DNA of 64,000 nt from Lachnospiraceae bacterium (GCA_019421365.1 JAHZFJ010000016.1:1-64000), one strand, 5' to 3'. Positions 1 to 8,475 are shown, numbered from the stretch's first letter. Notes: a model not told the origin generated them from the letters alone. A program made the numbers and translations.

Positions 1-197
1 AACTAACCAAACTGGCTATTTGTTTCCGTTTTGTCTTTCGACATTAAAGTAAATTCATTTACTTTGGGTACTTAAAAGTACATATATTTTGAAAATCTTT
101 TTCGTATTCTATCAAGTCAAAGACTTGTGAACACGTTAGAATTTTCAGGGTTGTTTCACTGTTTAGTTTTCAATGTTCTGTTTGAATCAGCTTGAAT
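1..197 (-). promoter_or_regulatory. Probable rRNA operon leader (16S gene expected beyond the left edge)
   Basis: Read on the minus strand, this gene-free stretch follows a strong promoter and contains CATTGAAAACTAAACAG (about 160-180). It resembles the TTTGAAAACTgAACAA leader and boxA-like antitermination segment that precedes 16S rRNA in Firmicutes. A small hairpin (AAAGTAAAtgaaTTTACTTT) lies further downstream. No rRNA sequence is inside the window, so the rRNA operon is inferred from the leader, the strength of the promoter and the tRNA neighbours. Confidence 0.55.
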
Positions 198-226
198 AGT
201 TTATCATATTCATTTAAGCTTGTCAA
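198..226 (-). promoter_or_regulatory. Strong sigma-A promoter of the probable rRNA operon
   Basis: Minus strand: -35 TTGACA (221-226), 17-nt spacer, -10 TAAACT (198-203). It is the third promoter with 17-bp spacing in the first 660 bases and drives transcription leftward out of the window. Confidence 0.7.
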
Positions 227-266
227 CTATTTTTTTAAGTTTTTTTCGAAGCCCTTTGAAGTTGTA

Positions 267-355
267 CGGAGAAGGTGGGATTTGAACCCACGCGCCGCTA
301 TTAACGACCTACTCCCTTTCCAGGGGAGCCCCTTCAACCTCTTGGGTACTTCTCC
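267..355 (-). tRNA. tRNA-Ser (GGA anticodon)
   Basis: An 89-nt class II tRNA. The acceptor stem GGAGAAG pairs with CTTCTCC and the discriminator is G. The anticodon stem CTCCC/GGGAG closes loop CTGGAAA, giving anticodon GGA (reads UCC/UCU). A long variable arm typical of tRNA-Ser and a GGTTCAAATCC T-arm follow. No CCA is encoded. It lies 72 nt downstream of the other tRNA-Ser and is probably co-transcribed with it. Confidence 0.95.
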
Positions 356-427
356 AAGTAAACCAAGCTGATTGACTACAATTAATAACACGTTTATGTT
401 ATAATTGTTCACAATCTTACATTGCGA

Positions 428-513
428 CGGAGAAGGTGGGATTCGAACCCACGGCCCCTTTCGGAGTCACTGGTTTTCAAGACCAGCTCCTTAAACCACT
501 CGGACACCTCTCC
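428..513 (-). tRNA. tRNA-Ser (UGA anticodon)
   Basis: An 86-nt class II tRNA. The acceptor stem GGAGAGG pairs with CTTCTCC with one G-U pair. The anticodon stem CTGGT/ACCAG closes loop CTTGAAA, giving anticodon UGA. A variable arm (ACTCC..GGGG) and a GGTTCGAATCC T-arm follow. No CCA is encoded. It is the first gene after two tandem promoters and lies upstream of tRNA-Ser(GGA). Confidence 0.95.
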
Positions 514-528
514 ATGTGTTGCTTGAAT

Positions 529-557
529 AGTATATCATTTCAACTTTTCGTTGTCAA
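529..557 (-). promoter_or_regulatory. Promoter P2 of the tRNA-Ser pair
   Basis: Minus strand: -35 TTGACA (552-557), 17-nt spacer, -10 TATACT (529-534). The predicted start lies a few bases before the tRNA-Ser(UGA) acceptor stem. Confidence 0.75.
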
Positions 558-633
558 GCACTTTTTTTGATTTATCACTGACCAAAATCATCAATTTTTT
601 CTCAAAAACGTAATTGCATCAGCAACGTAAGTT

Positions 634-662
634 AGTATATCATCCTCTAAAAACAAAGTCAA
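634..662 (-). promoter_or_regulatory. Promoter P1, upstream tandem promoter of the tRNA-Ser pair
   Basis: Minus strand: -35 TTGACT (657-662), 17-nt spacer, -10 TATACT (634-639). It lies 105 bp upstream of P2. Tandem promoters are usual for stable RNA genes. Confidence 0.65.
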
Positions 663-795
663 CACTAATTTTTTAATTTTTTTTATTTTTCAAACAATTG
701 GCTATTCTCATGCAATTCAATTAAAATCATACACGGATTATCCTGTTTTTTGACATTAGATTAATAGTATTAACACTATATTAACGCCTTAGCTT

Positions 796-1524
796 CTATA
801 CTTCCATTAGCATTTCTGCTATCTTTATATCTTCTGGAGTTGTTACTTTAATATTCTTATAATTGCCTTCTACTATCTTAATGTGATGATTACTACCATG
901 TTCAACGATCATCGCATCATCTGTTATTTCGATGTTGGAACATTTCATTACCTCTTGGTATGACTTCATCAATAAGTCGAATTCAAAAGCTTGCGGTGTC
1001 TGGATTATATAAGTCAAACTTCTTTTCGGTGTGTATTCTATTGTTCCTGTTTCATTGGCTATCTTAATAGTATCCTTGGTCGGAACTGCTACTACGATTG
1101 CTTTATTACTTACTACCCCTTCAACGGCGTCTTCTATTATCTGTTTTGTAATGAGCGGCCTAGCCGCATCATGTATGAGGACATACTGATTATCTCCGTC
1201 AAGATCACCTCTGATGATTTCTTTTTCCACAGTTTGTAGTGCATTATATACTGATAGATATCGTTCATTCCCACCAGTAATAATAGATTTCACCTTACTA
1301 AATCCATAGCAATCTACAATATGCTCCTTACAGTAGTCTATTTCATCCTCTCCGCCTACTACGAGTACAACCTCATCAACTACACTTTCCTGGAATGCCT
1401 TTAATGAATAATAAAGCATTGGTTTTCCATGAATATTCATATATTGCTTTGCTACTTTAGACTGCATTCTTCTTCCTTGCCCTGCTGCCAATACAATTGC
1501 TATATAGTTATTCTTCTTCAACAT
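796..1524 (-). CDS. ispD: 2-C-methyl-D-erythritol 4-phosphate cytidylyltransferase
   Basis: Transfers CMP from CTP to MEP, the third step of the non-mevalonate isoprenoid pathway; cytosolic. The 242 residues match the family length of about 230. The N-terminal signature LAAGQGRRM followed by KQY (residues 13-28) is the CTP-binding loop. IHDAARP, PTKDTIK, a TPQAF segment and TDDA are the expected downstream motifs. AGGATA lies 6 bases before the ATG. It follows tsaD by 27 nt and is the last gene of that run before the tRNA promoters. No other MEP-pathway gene is nearby. Confidence 0.95.
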   Translation of the reverse strand: MLKKNNYIAIVLAAGQGRRMQSKVAKQYMNIHGKPMLYYSLKAFQESVVDEVVLVVGGEDEIDYCKEHIVDCYGFSKVKSIITGGNERYLSVYNALQTVEKEIIRGDLDGDNQYVLIHDAARPLITKQIIEDAVEGVVSNKAIVVAVPTKDTIKIANETGTIEYTPKRSLTYIIQTPQAFEFDLLMKSYQEVMKCSNIEITDDAMIVEHGSNHHIKIVEGNYKNIKVTTPEDIKIAEMLMEV

Positions 1525-1551
1525 AACAATATCCTTTCACACAGTTTTATC

Positions 1552-2577
1552 CTACTGCCTTTGACCAATCTTTAAATTTGGAATAGCGTTCAAATCAAGA
1601 CCATGTCTTGTCCCATTTTTATATTCATAATAAGCTGCAGAGGCTATCATTGCTGCATTATCTGTGCAGTAGATTGGTGATGGATAGAATAGGGATAATC
1701 CATGCCTTTTACACGCTTGTTCCATTCCATTTCTCAATCCCTTATTAGATGCAACTCCACCTGCTAATGCTATCTTTGTCATTCCGTATTCTTTGGCTGC
1801 AGCCATCGTCTTAGATACGAGTACATCTACAACTGCTTCTTGGAAAGATGCAGCGATATCCGCGCGATTCACTTCTATCCCTTTCATCTCACAATGATTA
1901 ATATGATTTAAAACTGCAGACTTTACTCCACTGAAACTAAAATCAAATGGTGCTCCTTCAATATGTGCACGAGGAAACGCAATAGCCTTACCATTTCCCT
2001 CTTTTGCTAGCGCATCGATTTTTGGTCCACCAGGATATCCTAGCCCGATTGCCCTCGCTACTTTATCGAATGCTTCTCCTGCTGCGTCATCTCTTGTTCT
2101 TCCTATAATCTCATACTTTCCATATTCCTTTACAATTACTAAATGTGTATGTCCACCTGAAACAATAAGGCATAAGAATGGTGGTTCTAAATCTTTATTT
2201 TCTATATAGTTTGCAGACACATGTCCTTCTATATGATGTGTACCCACAAGAGGAATTCCGGTTGCATAGCTAATTGCTTTGGCTTCCGCTACTCCGACTA
2301 ATAATGCGCCTACTAAACCAGGTCCATATGTTACACCAATTGCATCAATATCATCAAATGTAACCTTTGCTTCTTCCATAGCTTCTTCAATAACTTGATT
2401 AATCTTCTCTATATGTTTCCTTGATGCGATTTCTGGTACTACACCGCCATATAATTTATGAAGTTCGATCTGAGATGAAATTACATTTGACAAAACTTCT
2501 CTTCCGTTTTTTACTACAGCTGCTGCAGTTTCATCACAAGATGATTCAATTCCTAAAATCAATATATCTTTTTCCAT
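1552..2577 (-). CDS. tsaD: tRNA N6-threonylcarbamoyladenosine transferase TsaD (Gcp/Kae1 family)
   Basis: Catalytic subunit that moves threonylcarbamoyl from its AMP ester to A37 of ANN-decoding tRNAs; works with TsaB and TsaE, both encoded 4-5 kb upstream. The 341 residues are standard length. The metal-binding HHIEGH motif (about 117-122), the ASKH-fold nucleotide site (IVSGGHTH, GEAFDKVARAIGLGYPGGP) and the C-terminal ALAGGVASNKGLR and CTDNAAMIA segments are all present. It is old annotation's 'glycoprotease', but the modification role is established for the family. It is 27 nt upstream of ispD. Confidence 0.96.
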   Translation of the reverse strand: MEKDILILGIESSCDETAAAVVKNGREVLSNVISSQIELHKLYGGVVPEIASRKHIEKINQVIEEAMEEAKVTFDDIDAIGVTYGPGLVGALLVGVAEAKAISYATGIPLVGTHHIEGHVSANYIENKDLEPPFLCLIVSGGHTHLVIVKEYGKYEIIGRTRDDAAGEAFDKVARAIGLGYPGGPKIDALAKEGNGKAIAFPRAHIEGAPFDFSFSGVKSAVLNHINHCEMKGIEVNRADIAASFQEAVVDVLVSKTMAAAKEYGMTKIALAGGVASNKGLRNGMEQACKRHGLSLFYPSPIYCTDNAAMIASAAYYEYKNGTRHGLDLNAIPNLKIGQRQ

Positions 2578-2764
2578 TTGTTATCTCCTAACTAGACTGT
2601 TTACTATATTATAACTTAATAATACATTCACAATACTTTCCCTTTAGTTGTATATCAACAGACAGGGCACTCATGCAAAGTAACTCTTTACATTCATGCC
2701 CTATTATACTACTTTATACTTTATAATCAACTTCCTGTTTCATAGACCTTCACCAATTTCTTAA

Positions 2765-3352
2765 TTACTCATCAGTAGCAGGTGGTGAGGTCACTTCCCA
2801 ACCTAATATTCTCCACTTACCTTCATCATCTTTTCTCAATACATATGTCTGGTATGTCTTAACAACTTCACTATCTTTCAACGTATAGCTTGCAATTATA
2901 CCTGCATAATCCTTACCATCATCACTCCAGTATTTAACTGTACTACTCTTTGCTACAGAACTACTTACTATTACCCTCTTAGATTCTTGATAATCAAGGA
3001 TTTCTTCTTTTAAGTCCTTTAATTGTGTGTCAATGGAATTCGCTTCTAGTAACTCTTGATCAAACAATAGCCTTTGTTGATTCGCAACTTTTTTTAGAGT
3101 TTCATCATCTAACTTACCTTCATAATAACAAGCTATTATCTTATTGAACTCTACTATCACTTCGCGCGGTGTGCCAGGGTAATCCATCTCTAAATCAGTA
3201 CCAAGTACTTTTTGCACCTGTTCTGTCATTGCTGTTTGTTCTATTTTTTTATTGTTTTTATCCGTGAAAAAGAAATATAAAGCCACCAATACAATTGTTC
3301 CAATAATAACAACTAACATCTTGTTACGACGTTCCCTTTTACTTACTTCCAT
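2765..3352 (-). CDS. Hypothetical membrane-anchored protein (195 aa)
   Basis: I do not recognise a characterised family. The protein begins with a basic stretch (VSKRERRNK), then one hydrophobic segment (about residues 13-30) and a soluble domain of about 160 residues. This looks like an N-in signal anchor with an extracytoplasmic domain. The C-terminal half resembles conserved Lachnospiraceae proteins of unknown function. An upstream in-frame start at 3382 exists, but AGGAGGAA sits 6 bases before the ATG at 3352, so I chose that one. It lies between rnz and tsaD and may share their transcript. No catalytic motif is visible. Confidence 0.7.
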   Translation of the reverse strand: MEVSKRERRNKMLVVIIGTIVLVALYFFFTDKNNKKIEQTAMTEQVQKVLGTDLEMDYPGTPREVIVEFNKIIACYYEGKLDDETLKKVANQQRLLFDQELLEANSIDTQLKDLKEEILDYQESKRVIVSSSVAKSSTVKYWSDDGKDYAGIIASYTLKDSEVVKTYQTYVLRKDDEGKWRILGWEVTSPPATDE

Positions 3353-3481
3353 AACTCTTCCTCCTTGTTCAATCCTTAGCAACTGCTAACTCCCCAGATT
3401 TCCAATGCAAGTTCACAGTAATTATACTAAGCACATTCACCTTGGCACTAACCTAGGACACCATGAATAGTTTACAAGTAA

Positions 3482-4393
3482 CTACTCTTCATCAAACAGT
3501 AAGGTTGTAGACTTTCCATCCTTTGCAGTCTTAGTATTAGCAAATACTTTTCGTGCCTCATCTACAAACTCCTCTGGACGAATCAATGATGGACTATAAT
3601 GTGTAAGCCATAATTCTTTTACATCTGCTTGATTTGCTAAAGCCGCCGCTTCCCCAAAAGTCATATGTTTATGCGCTATTGCCTTTTCTTCCATACCTTT
3701 CTCACCGTACATACCTTCACAGATAAACAAATCAGAATCACTTGCATTCTCTGCGATGCTTGGAACTGGTCTAGTATCCGTACAATAGGTTAACTTAATT
3801 CCCCTTCGAGCCTCCCCTAAAACCATATCAGGCACAAATCTTCTTCCGTCTTCTTCAATCACTTCACCTTTTTGTAAACGGCTCCAGTACTTTTGTGGCA
3901 CATTATTCTCACTAGCCTTTTCAGGTCTAAATTTGCCTGCTCGTGGTACACTAATACTATATCCATAACATGTAATATTGTGACTTACTCTAAAAGCCTT
4001 AATAACATAATCATTAATATGAAAGGTCTCTTCTGCACCTTGTATTTCTTTAAAAATAATCTCAAATGGCAATTCAGGAGCTATTACTCTTAATGAATTA
4101 ACAACACGTTCAAGTCCCTTAGGTCCAATCATTATAACAGGCTCTGTACGATCGGAATTACCCATCGATAATAACAATCCCGGTAATCCACTAATATGAT
4201 CTCCATGATAGTGTGTAAAGCAAATCACATCGATTGGATGTACGCTCCATCCCTTTTCTCTAATCGCTATTTGAGTACCTTCGCCACAATCTATCAATAA
4301 ACTGCTTCCATTTAATCTCGTCATCAGTGCCGTTAACCATCTATTTGGCAATGGCATCATACCACCTGTTCCTAACAAACATACATCTAACAT
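3482..4393 (-). CDS. rnz: Ribonuclease Z (tRNA 3' endonuclease)
   Basis: Removes 3' trailers from tRNA precursors; zinc-dependent metallo-beta-lactamase fold. The 303 residues match the short tRNase Z form. FTHYHGDHISG (about 59-69) supplies the zinc-binding HxHxDH motif. TYCTDTRP and the C-terminal LTHYSPS carry the later metal ligands. Both tRNA genes of this window lack an encoded CCA, so they are natural substrates. It is preceded by a terminator, so it starts its own unit with the hypothetical gene, tsaD and ispD downstream. Confidence 0.94.
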   Translation of the reverse strand: MLDVCLLGTGGMMPLPNRWLTALMTRLNGSSLLIDCGEGTQIAIREKGWSVHPIDVICFTHYHGDHISGLPGLLLSMGNSDRTEPVIMIGPKGLERVVNSLRVIAPELPFEIIFKEIQGAEETFHINDYVIKAFRVSHNITCYGYSISVPRAGKFRPEKASENNVPQKYWSRLQKGEVIEEDGRRFVPDMVLGEARRGIKLTYCTDTRPVPSIAENASDSDLFICEGMYGEKGMEEKAIAHKHMTFGEAAALANQADVKELWLTHYSPSLIRPEEFVDEARKVFANTKTAKDGKSTTLLFDEE

Positions 4394-4503
4394 CTATTAT
4401 CCTCACTTACTGTAATTATCGGTTCTTATCTCAATATTATTAACATTTCGACTTCATCTTAACACATTTTAGTAATTTCTTCAATGAAGGCAGTAATAAA
4501 AAA

Positions 4504-4557
4504 AATTGTATATGACAGTTTGTCCACTTAATTTATGGCAATTTGTCATATACAATT
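4504..4557 (-). terminator. Rho-independent terminator after the zinc-ribbon gene
   Basis: A perfect 14-bp inverted repeat (AATTGTATATGACA / TGTCATATACAATT) around a 26-nt loop. On the minus strand it is followed by eight Ts. It separates the t6A-rimI-zinc ribbon transcript from rnz. Confidence 0.75.
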
Positions 4558-4614
4558 CCTTTTCTTATATATCATATTCAATTGTGGTATAGCTCCGTAA
4601 TCATTAACTTACCC

Positions 4615-4863
4615 TTACATAACTTCTCTTTTCATAGAGATATCAACAGGGATCACGAAGTTCGAAACCATTTTATTATAACATTTCTCACATACATTAA
4701 ATGTGTGTATTTGCAAATCTTTATGAGAAAAATATCCCCATTCTTTCTCAGCGGTAAAAACATCTTCTTTTAAGATGCCGTGTTCAATTCTTAACTTCTT
4801 CCCACATACATTACAATGCATTTCTTTAAGCTTCAATTCCTGTACATTTTTCAACCACTTCAC
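4615..4863 (-). CDS. Small zinc-ribbon protein (82 aa)
   Basis: Unknown function. Two CxxC pairs (CNVCGKK near residue 17 and CEKCYNK near residue 58) are spaced as in a zinc ribbon. The rest is hydrophilic with no membrane segment. Translation probably begins at GTG 4863, seven bases after GGAGGG. It follows rimI by 77 nt and ends just before a strong terminator, so it is probably the last gene of the ycxB-tsaE-tsaB-rimI transcript. No catalytic motif suggests an enzyme; a nucleic-acid or protein adaptor is possible but unsupported. Confidence 0.72.
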   Translation of the reverse strand: MKWLKNVQELKLKEMHCNVCGKKLRIEHGILKEDVFTAEKEWGYFSHKDLQIHTFNVCEKCYNKMVSNFVIPVDISMKREVM

Positions 4864-4940
4864 TACCTATCCCTCCTGCTATTGCACACCCACCAGATAC
4901 CTATATTATACAAGGAAATCCCCAAATATTGTAGTGGAAA

Positions 4941-5378
4941 TTACTTGTAAAGCATCATAATAACTGCATCTTCGACGGGTTTTTCATAGAACTTTTTTCT
5001 AGTCCCCAATTTCTTAAAACCTAGTTTTTCATATATATGAATTGCTGCATTATTACTTGCTCGTACTTCCAGGGTAAAATTACATGCACCTTTATCCATC
5101 GCATGCTTTATCAGCTCATTTAACATATCTGTAGCTACATGGGCATTCCTATAGTTTTCCTTAACAGCTACATTCGTAATCTGTCCTTCGTCCTGAACAA
5201 CATATAAGCCACAGTATGCAACTACTTCTTCTTGATTTTTTACTACAAGATAGATACACATATCCTGATTCAAAGAGTCCAAAAAGGATTTCCTGCTCCA
5301 CGGATCCGAAAAGATATTCTTTTCAATCTCTACTACCTGTTCTAGATCACTCTCTTCCATCAATTTGATATCAAACAC
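4941..5378 (-). CDS. rimI: Ribosomal-protein-alanine N-acetyltransferase, RimI-like GNAT
   Basis: A 145-residue single-domain GNAT acetyltransferase, the usual RimI length. The N-terminal EKNIFSDPWS segment is characteristic of RimI, as are the ITNVAV beta-strand and the C-terminal ASNNAAIHIYEKLGFKKLG. The acetyl-CoA pyrophosphate loop, normally R/QxxGxG/A, reads YRNAHVATDM here and lacks the usual glycines. The fold is clear, but this divergence makes the exact substrate or efficiency less certain. It starts 18 nt after tsaB, the common tsaB-rimI arrangement. Confidence 0.88.
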   Translation of the reverse strand: MFDIKLMEESDLEQVVEIEKNIFSDPWSRKSFLDSLNQDMCIYLVVKNQEEVVAYCGLYVVQDEGQITNVAVKENYRNAHVATDMLNELIKHAMDKGACNFTLEVRASNNAAIHIYEKLGFKKLGTRKKFYEKPVEDAVIMMLYK

Positions 5379-5396
5379 TTCAATTTCTCCTTTACA

Positions 5397-6110
5397 CTAA
5401 GCCTTCTTATTTGCATTCTTTTCAGCAAGTTCTCGCTCAGCTTGAGATAATCTTAGATATTCTGGTTTATGGTCACGCGCTGTAACCATTTTACCGTCTT
5501 CATAATATCTACATGCAAGTGCTCCTATCGCGCCTGCTCTTTGTCTAGCCAAATGTGCGGAGGCAAAGATATATGGAACCTTTATATATTCAGTAATTTG
5601 TTTTTCATAAACAGGTACGCCATCTCCTAAGAACAAGACTTTCTTTCCTTTTATATTAATCTCATCAAGTATGTCTGTAAGCGATACAGCACATTCTGGC
5701 TTTACTACTTTAAATTCTCCATCTATATACTCATAAAGGCCTGTATATACTTGGTTTCTCTTGGCATCCATTAAGGGACAGATAGTATAATCCGTGACGC
5801 CAATATTATAGGCAAGTCCATCTACTGTAGGTACTTCAATAATTGGTTTGTTAAGTGCTAATCCAAGGCCTTTTGCTGTAGAAGATCCGATTCTTAGTCC
5901 TGTAAATGATCCAGGACCCATGGCAACTGCAATTGCATCAATATCTTTCAAATCCAGTTCCACCATCTTCACTACAGCATCTAACATTGGTAGTAATGTT
6001 TGTGAATGTGTTTTTTTAAAGTTAATTGTGTATTCACCTATTAATTCATTCTCTGAGATAATTGCTACTGAAGCAACTAATCCCGAACTATCTATTGCTA
6101 AGATTTTCAT
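5397..6110 (-). CDS. tsaB: t6A biosynthesis protein TsaB (YeaZ)
   Basis: Non-catalytic partner of TsaD in threonylcarbamoyladenosine synthesis, a degraded ASKH-fold protein. KILAIDSSG at the N-terminus, THSQTLLPMLD and AVAMGPGSFTGLRIG (about 68-82) are family signatures. The metal-binding histidines of TsaD are absent, as expected. GGGAG precedes the ATG at 6110; the longer form from 6146 adds residues not typical of the family, so I used the 237-residue form. Flanked by tsaE and rimI in one transcript. Confidence 0.93.
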   Translation of the reverse strand: MKILAIDSSGLVASVAIISENELIGEYTINFKKTHSQTLLPMLDAVVKMVELDLKDIDAIAVAMGPGSFTGLRIGSSTAKGLGLALNKPIIEVPTVDGLAYNIGVTDYTICPLMDAKRNQVYTGLYEYIDGEFKVVKPECAVSLTDILDEINIKGKKVLFLGDGVPVYEKQITEYIKVPYIFASAHLARQRAGAIGALACRYYEDGKMVTARDHKPEYLRLSQAERELAEKNANKKA

Positions 6111-6192
6111 ATTTACTCCCATCCACACTAAGTTGTGTTCATACAAAGGCTACCAAAAGGAAATAATCATTCACTTTCTTCGCACTTGCTTT

Positions 6193-6621
6193 TTATAGAC
6201 TCTCATCAATTGTTATCTTTCTATAATCAAATCCTTTTTCTAGGTCCTTTTCAATCTTGATTACAGTAAGGTCAGCCGGCAAAATTTCTACTATAAGGTT
6301 CGCCCACTCAATCAGACATACCCCTTCTCCATAGAAATAATCTTCATATCCGATCTCTTCCATCTCGTCCACGTCTGCTATACGATATACATCGAAATGA
6401 TAGAATGGAATTCTTCCCGACTGATACTCTTGTACAATTGTAAAAGTAGGACTGCAGATGGGTTCTTCAATCTGTAAACCATCTGCAAATCCTTGAGTAA
6501 AAACGGTCTTACCAACTCCTAGATCTCCTAGGAGACAAAATACATCTTTGGGATTCGCTTTTCTTCCAAGATCATATCCAAGCTGATATGTCTCTTTTTC
6601 ACTATAACTTTCTATAACCAT
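6193..6621 (-). CDS. tsaE: t6A biosynthesis ATPase TsaE (YjeE)
   Basis: P-loop ATPase that resets the TsaBD complex. The 142 residues are family length. The Walker A GDLGVGKT lies at about 32-39. SPTFTIVQEY, FYHFDVYRI and LIEWAN are the conserved TsaE blocks. It begins 12 nt after the YcxB-like gene and ends about 80 nt before tsaB, so these genes are probably co-transcribed. Confidence 0.94.
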   Translation of the reverse strand: MVIESYSEKETYQLGYDLGRKANPKDVFCLLGDLGVGKTVFTQGFADGLQIEEPICSPTFTIVQEYQSGRIPFYHFDVYRIADVDEMEEIGYEDYFYGEGVCLIEWANLIVEILPADLTVIKIEKDLEKGFDYRKITIDESL

Positions 6622-6633
6622 ACTAACTCCAAT

Positions 6634-7146
6634 CTATTTATTACTCTTAAGTTTACATTTTCTCTCATCTACATGGCTTTTAATCAATTCCGTTAGGTCT
6701 GATTTTTGTTCGCCCATCTGAGATTTCGGAAGAATATAACCTGTTACCTTCGAGAAATAAATAATAATCAGATTCTTGGTCTCCACTACCTTATAGGTAT
6801 CATTCCAAGATAATTCAGCTTGTTGATCATTCTGCTTAACAACAATTCCATTATCGCTAAATTCATAATCAAGAGGAATCTTGAACATAGGATTTAGACA
6901 TACTTGTTGTCTCGCTTTAAAACGTAACTGGATTGGATTTACTATAGTAAATAACGAAGCTATTAATAATAACAATATATTCTGATAAGTATCTGATTTA
7001 TTAAGTCCTACAAGGAAAAATACAAATGCCAACAAACTAATACCGACTCCTACCAACCCTGCTACACTCGTATATGCATGCCTTAGTAAGAACTCATACA
7101 TCTCTGATACCTTCAACTCGATCTTGAGGTTTACCTTTTTGTCCAT
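6634..7146 (-). CDS. YcxB-like membrane protein
   Basis: A 170-residue protein with two adjacent membrane helices (about residues 29-70, GLVGVGISLLAFVFFLVGL and ILLLLIASLFTIV). A C-terminal soluble domain has the pattern of YcxB-like proteins (IVVKQNDQQAELSWNDTYKVVETKNLIIIYFSK, then PKSQM). The function of that family is unknown. AGGAG lies 7 bases before the ATG at 7146; the upstream in-frame start at 7194 lacks such a site. It heads the t6A gene run, with 12 nt to tsaE. Confidence 0.75.
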   Translation of the reverse strand: MDKKVNLKIELKVSEMYEFLLRHAYTSVAGLVGVGISLLAFVFFLVGLNKSDTYQNILLLLIASLFTIVNPIQLRFKARQQVCLNPMFKIPLDYEFSDNGIVVKQNDQQAELSWNDTYKVVETKNLIIIYFSKVTGYILPKSQMGEQKSDLTELIKSHVDERKCKLKSNK

Positions 7147-7264
7147 TTTCAAGCTCCTGCCTTTCCTAATAATTGACGCGTGTTTCAATTTCATTCAAAA
7201 TACGTCAACTTACTTTCCTATTTGTATTATAGCAGATACTAGCAAAAAGACAACGGGTAATCCA

Positions 7265-7888
7265 TTAAATCCTACTTCTAAGTGGCTTATAAATATAATA
7301 ACTCACAATTCCAAGGATAATCCCCTTTACAATGTTAAATGGTGTAATACCAAATATTACGATTGTTCCTAAGTCTTTGATAGCAGGTATCATCTGTGAT
7401 GATAAATTAATAACTGCATCCATTCCCCCAAACACCTTCGCGTATAGTGGAACCATTATAAAATAGTTTATTAACGCACCAACAACTACCATCGATATAG
7501 TAGCAACTCCAAAAGACACAAGTGCACGACCTTTTCCCTTCATTCGTCTAAACAAAATTGACGCAGGTAATACGAATGATGAACAGATTACGAAGTTTGC
7601 AAGTTCTCCAACACCACCTGTCGTTGTGGCTGTAATTGCTTTTATTAAATTCTTAATTAATTCAATGATAACACCAACTGCCGGACCATAGAGAATCCCG
7701 CCTATGATAGCAGGGACATCACTAAATTCTAACTCTAAGAACCCAATGAATTTGATTGGAAAATGTAACAGCATCAATACATATGCTACTGCTGATAAAA
7801 GTGAAATTAACACAAGGTTCTTGGTTGATAATAACTCCTTACTGGCTACGGTAGTACCCTTTTTTAATTGATTTGTCTTTTCTGTCAT
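7265..7888 (-). CDS. ribU: Riboflavin ECF transporter substrate-binding component RibU
   Basis: Membrane S component that binds riboflavin and works with a shared EcfA/A'/T module, not encoded here. The 207 residues carry about five to six hydrophobic segments (starting at LVLISLLSAVAYVLMLLHF). The LEFSDVPAIIGGILYGP motif is typical of RibU. The FMN riboswitch and attenuator upstream make the substrate assignment strong. AAGGAGAG precedes the ATG. About 120 nt separate it from the YcxB-like gene. Confidence 0.93.
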   Translation of the reverse strand: MTEKTNQLKKGTTVASKELLSTKNLVLISLLSAVAYVLMLLHFPIKFIGFLELEFSDVPAIIGGILYGPAVGVIIELIKNLIKAITATTTGGVGELANFVICSSFVLPASILFRRMKGKGRALVSFGVATISMVVVGALINYFIMVPLYAKVFGGMDAVINLSSQMIPAIKDLGTIVIFGITPFNIVKGIILGIVSYYIYKPLRSRI

Positions 7889-8010
7889 TACAATCTCTCC
7901 TTATTATTTGCTTTCTCTTGCACAAATTATGTAGTGTGACCCTATGCAAGGCAACTAAAGAAGGTTCTGGAGCGTATCATCTTATGCCAGCTTATAATAG
8001 CTTGATAAGA

Positions 8011-8043
8011 TAAAAACGCCCTGAACGTAAACATTCAGGGCGT
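8011..8043 (-). terminator. Attenuator terminator of the ribU FMN riboswitch
   Basis: Minus strand: an 11-bp GC-rich hairpin (ACGCCCTGAAT / GTTCAGGGCGT) followed by TTTTTA. It sits about 80 nt after the aptamer and 120 nt before ribU, as expected of a transcription-terminating expression platform. A hairpin GCTATAA/TTATAGC lies between aptamer and terminator and may belong to the switch. Confidence 0.85.
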
Positions 8044-8120
8044 GTGCTATTCATCTTCAATTATTACTATTCTCAGCTATAACAATCTCATTATAGCGTG
8101 ATAATAATATCAAATGTCTT

Positions 8121-8232
8121 CTTCTCTCATCCAGACTCTACTGTCGGTTTTGGAATTGCACCAAATCAACTGCTTAACACAGTTCGCGGACTTTACCGCC
8201 GGTCGGGAATTTCACCCTGCCCCGAAGAACTA
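8121..8232 (-). promoter_or_regulatory. FMN riboswitch (RFN element)
   Basis: Minus-strand sequence holds the RFN consensus blocks in order: GGGGCAGGGTGAAATTCCCG, ACCGGCGGTAAAGTCCGCGA, CAATTCCAAAACCGACAGT and GTCTGGATGAGAGAAG. The P1 stem is TTCTTCGG against GAGAGAAGA. It controls ribU: FMN binding should favour the terminator at 8011-8043. Confidence 0.97.
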
Positions 8233-8364
8233 TCTTATTCTTTTTTTGTTACATCTTGTAGCTATTTCAAACCTCAAAGTTATCTAACAGTAAATGATTT
8301 TTATTCATTTTGTGTGTAGTCGAGACTGAAACAGCCTGGTAACTCACTAGCTACCACCATAATT

Positions 8365-8393
8365 ATAATATACAGTTTCTTCTATTTTGTCAA
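8365..8393 (-). promoter_or_regulatory. Promoter of the ribU leader
   Basis: Minus strand: -35 TTGACA (8388-8393), 17-nt spacer, -10 TATTAT (8365-8370). The predicted start lies about 125 nt before the aptamer, leaving an extra leader segment with a hairpin GGTAGCT-agtg-AGTTACC. Confidence 0.75.
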
Positions 8394-8475
8394 CACGCAT
8401 ATCTATACATTCACTATACACTAGCCTTTTATTAGACCTTGCTTCCGATAAAGAAATCGCTACTATTGTCCTATG

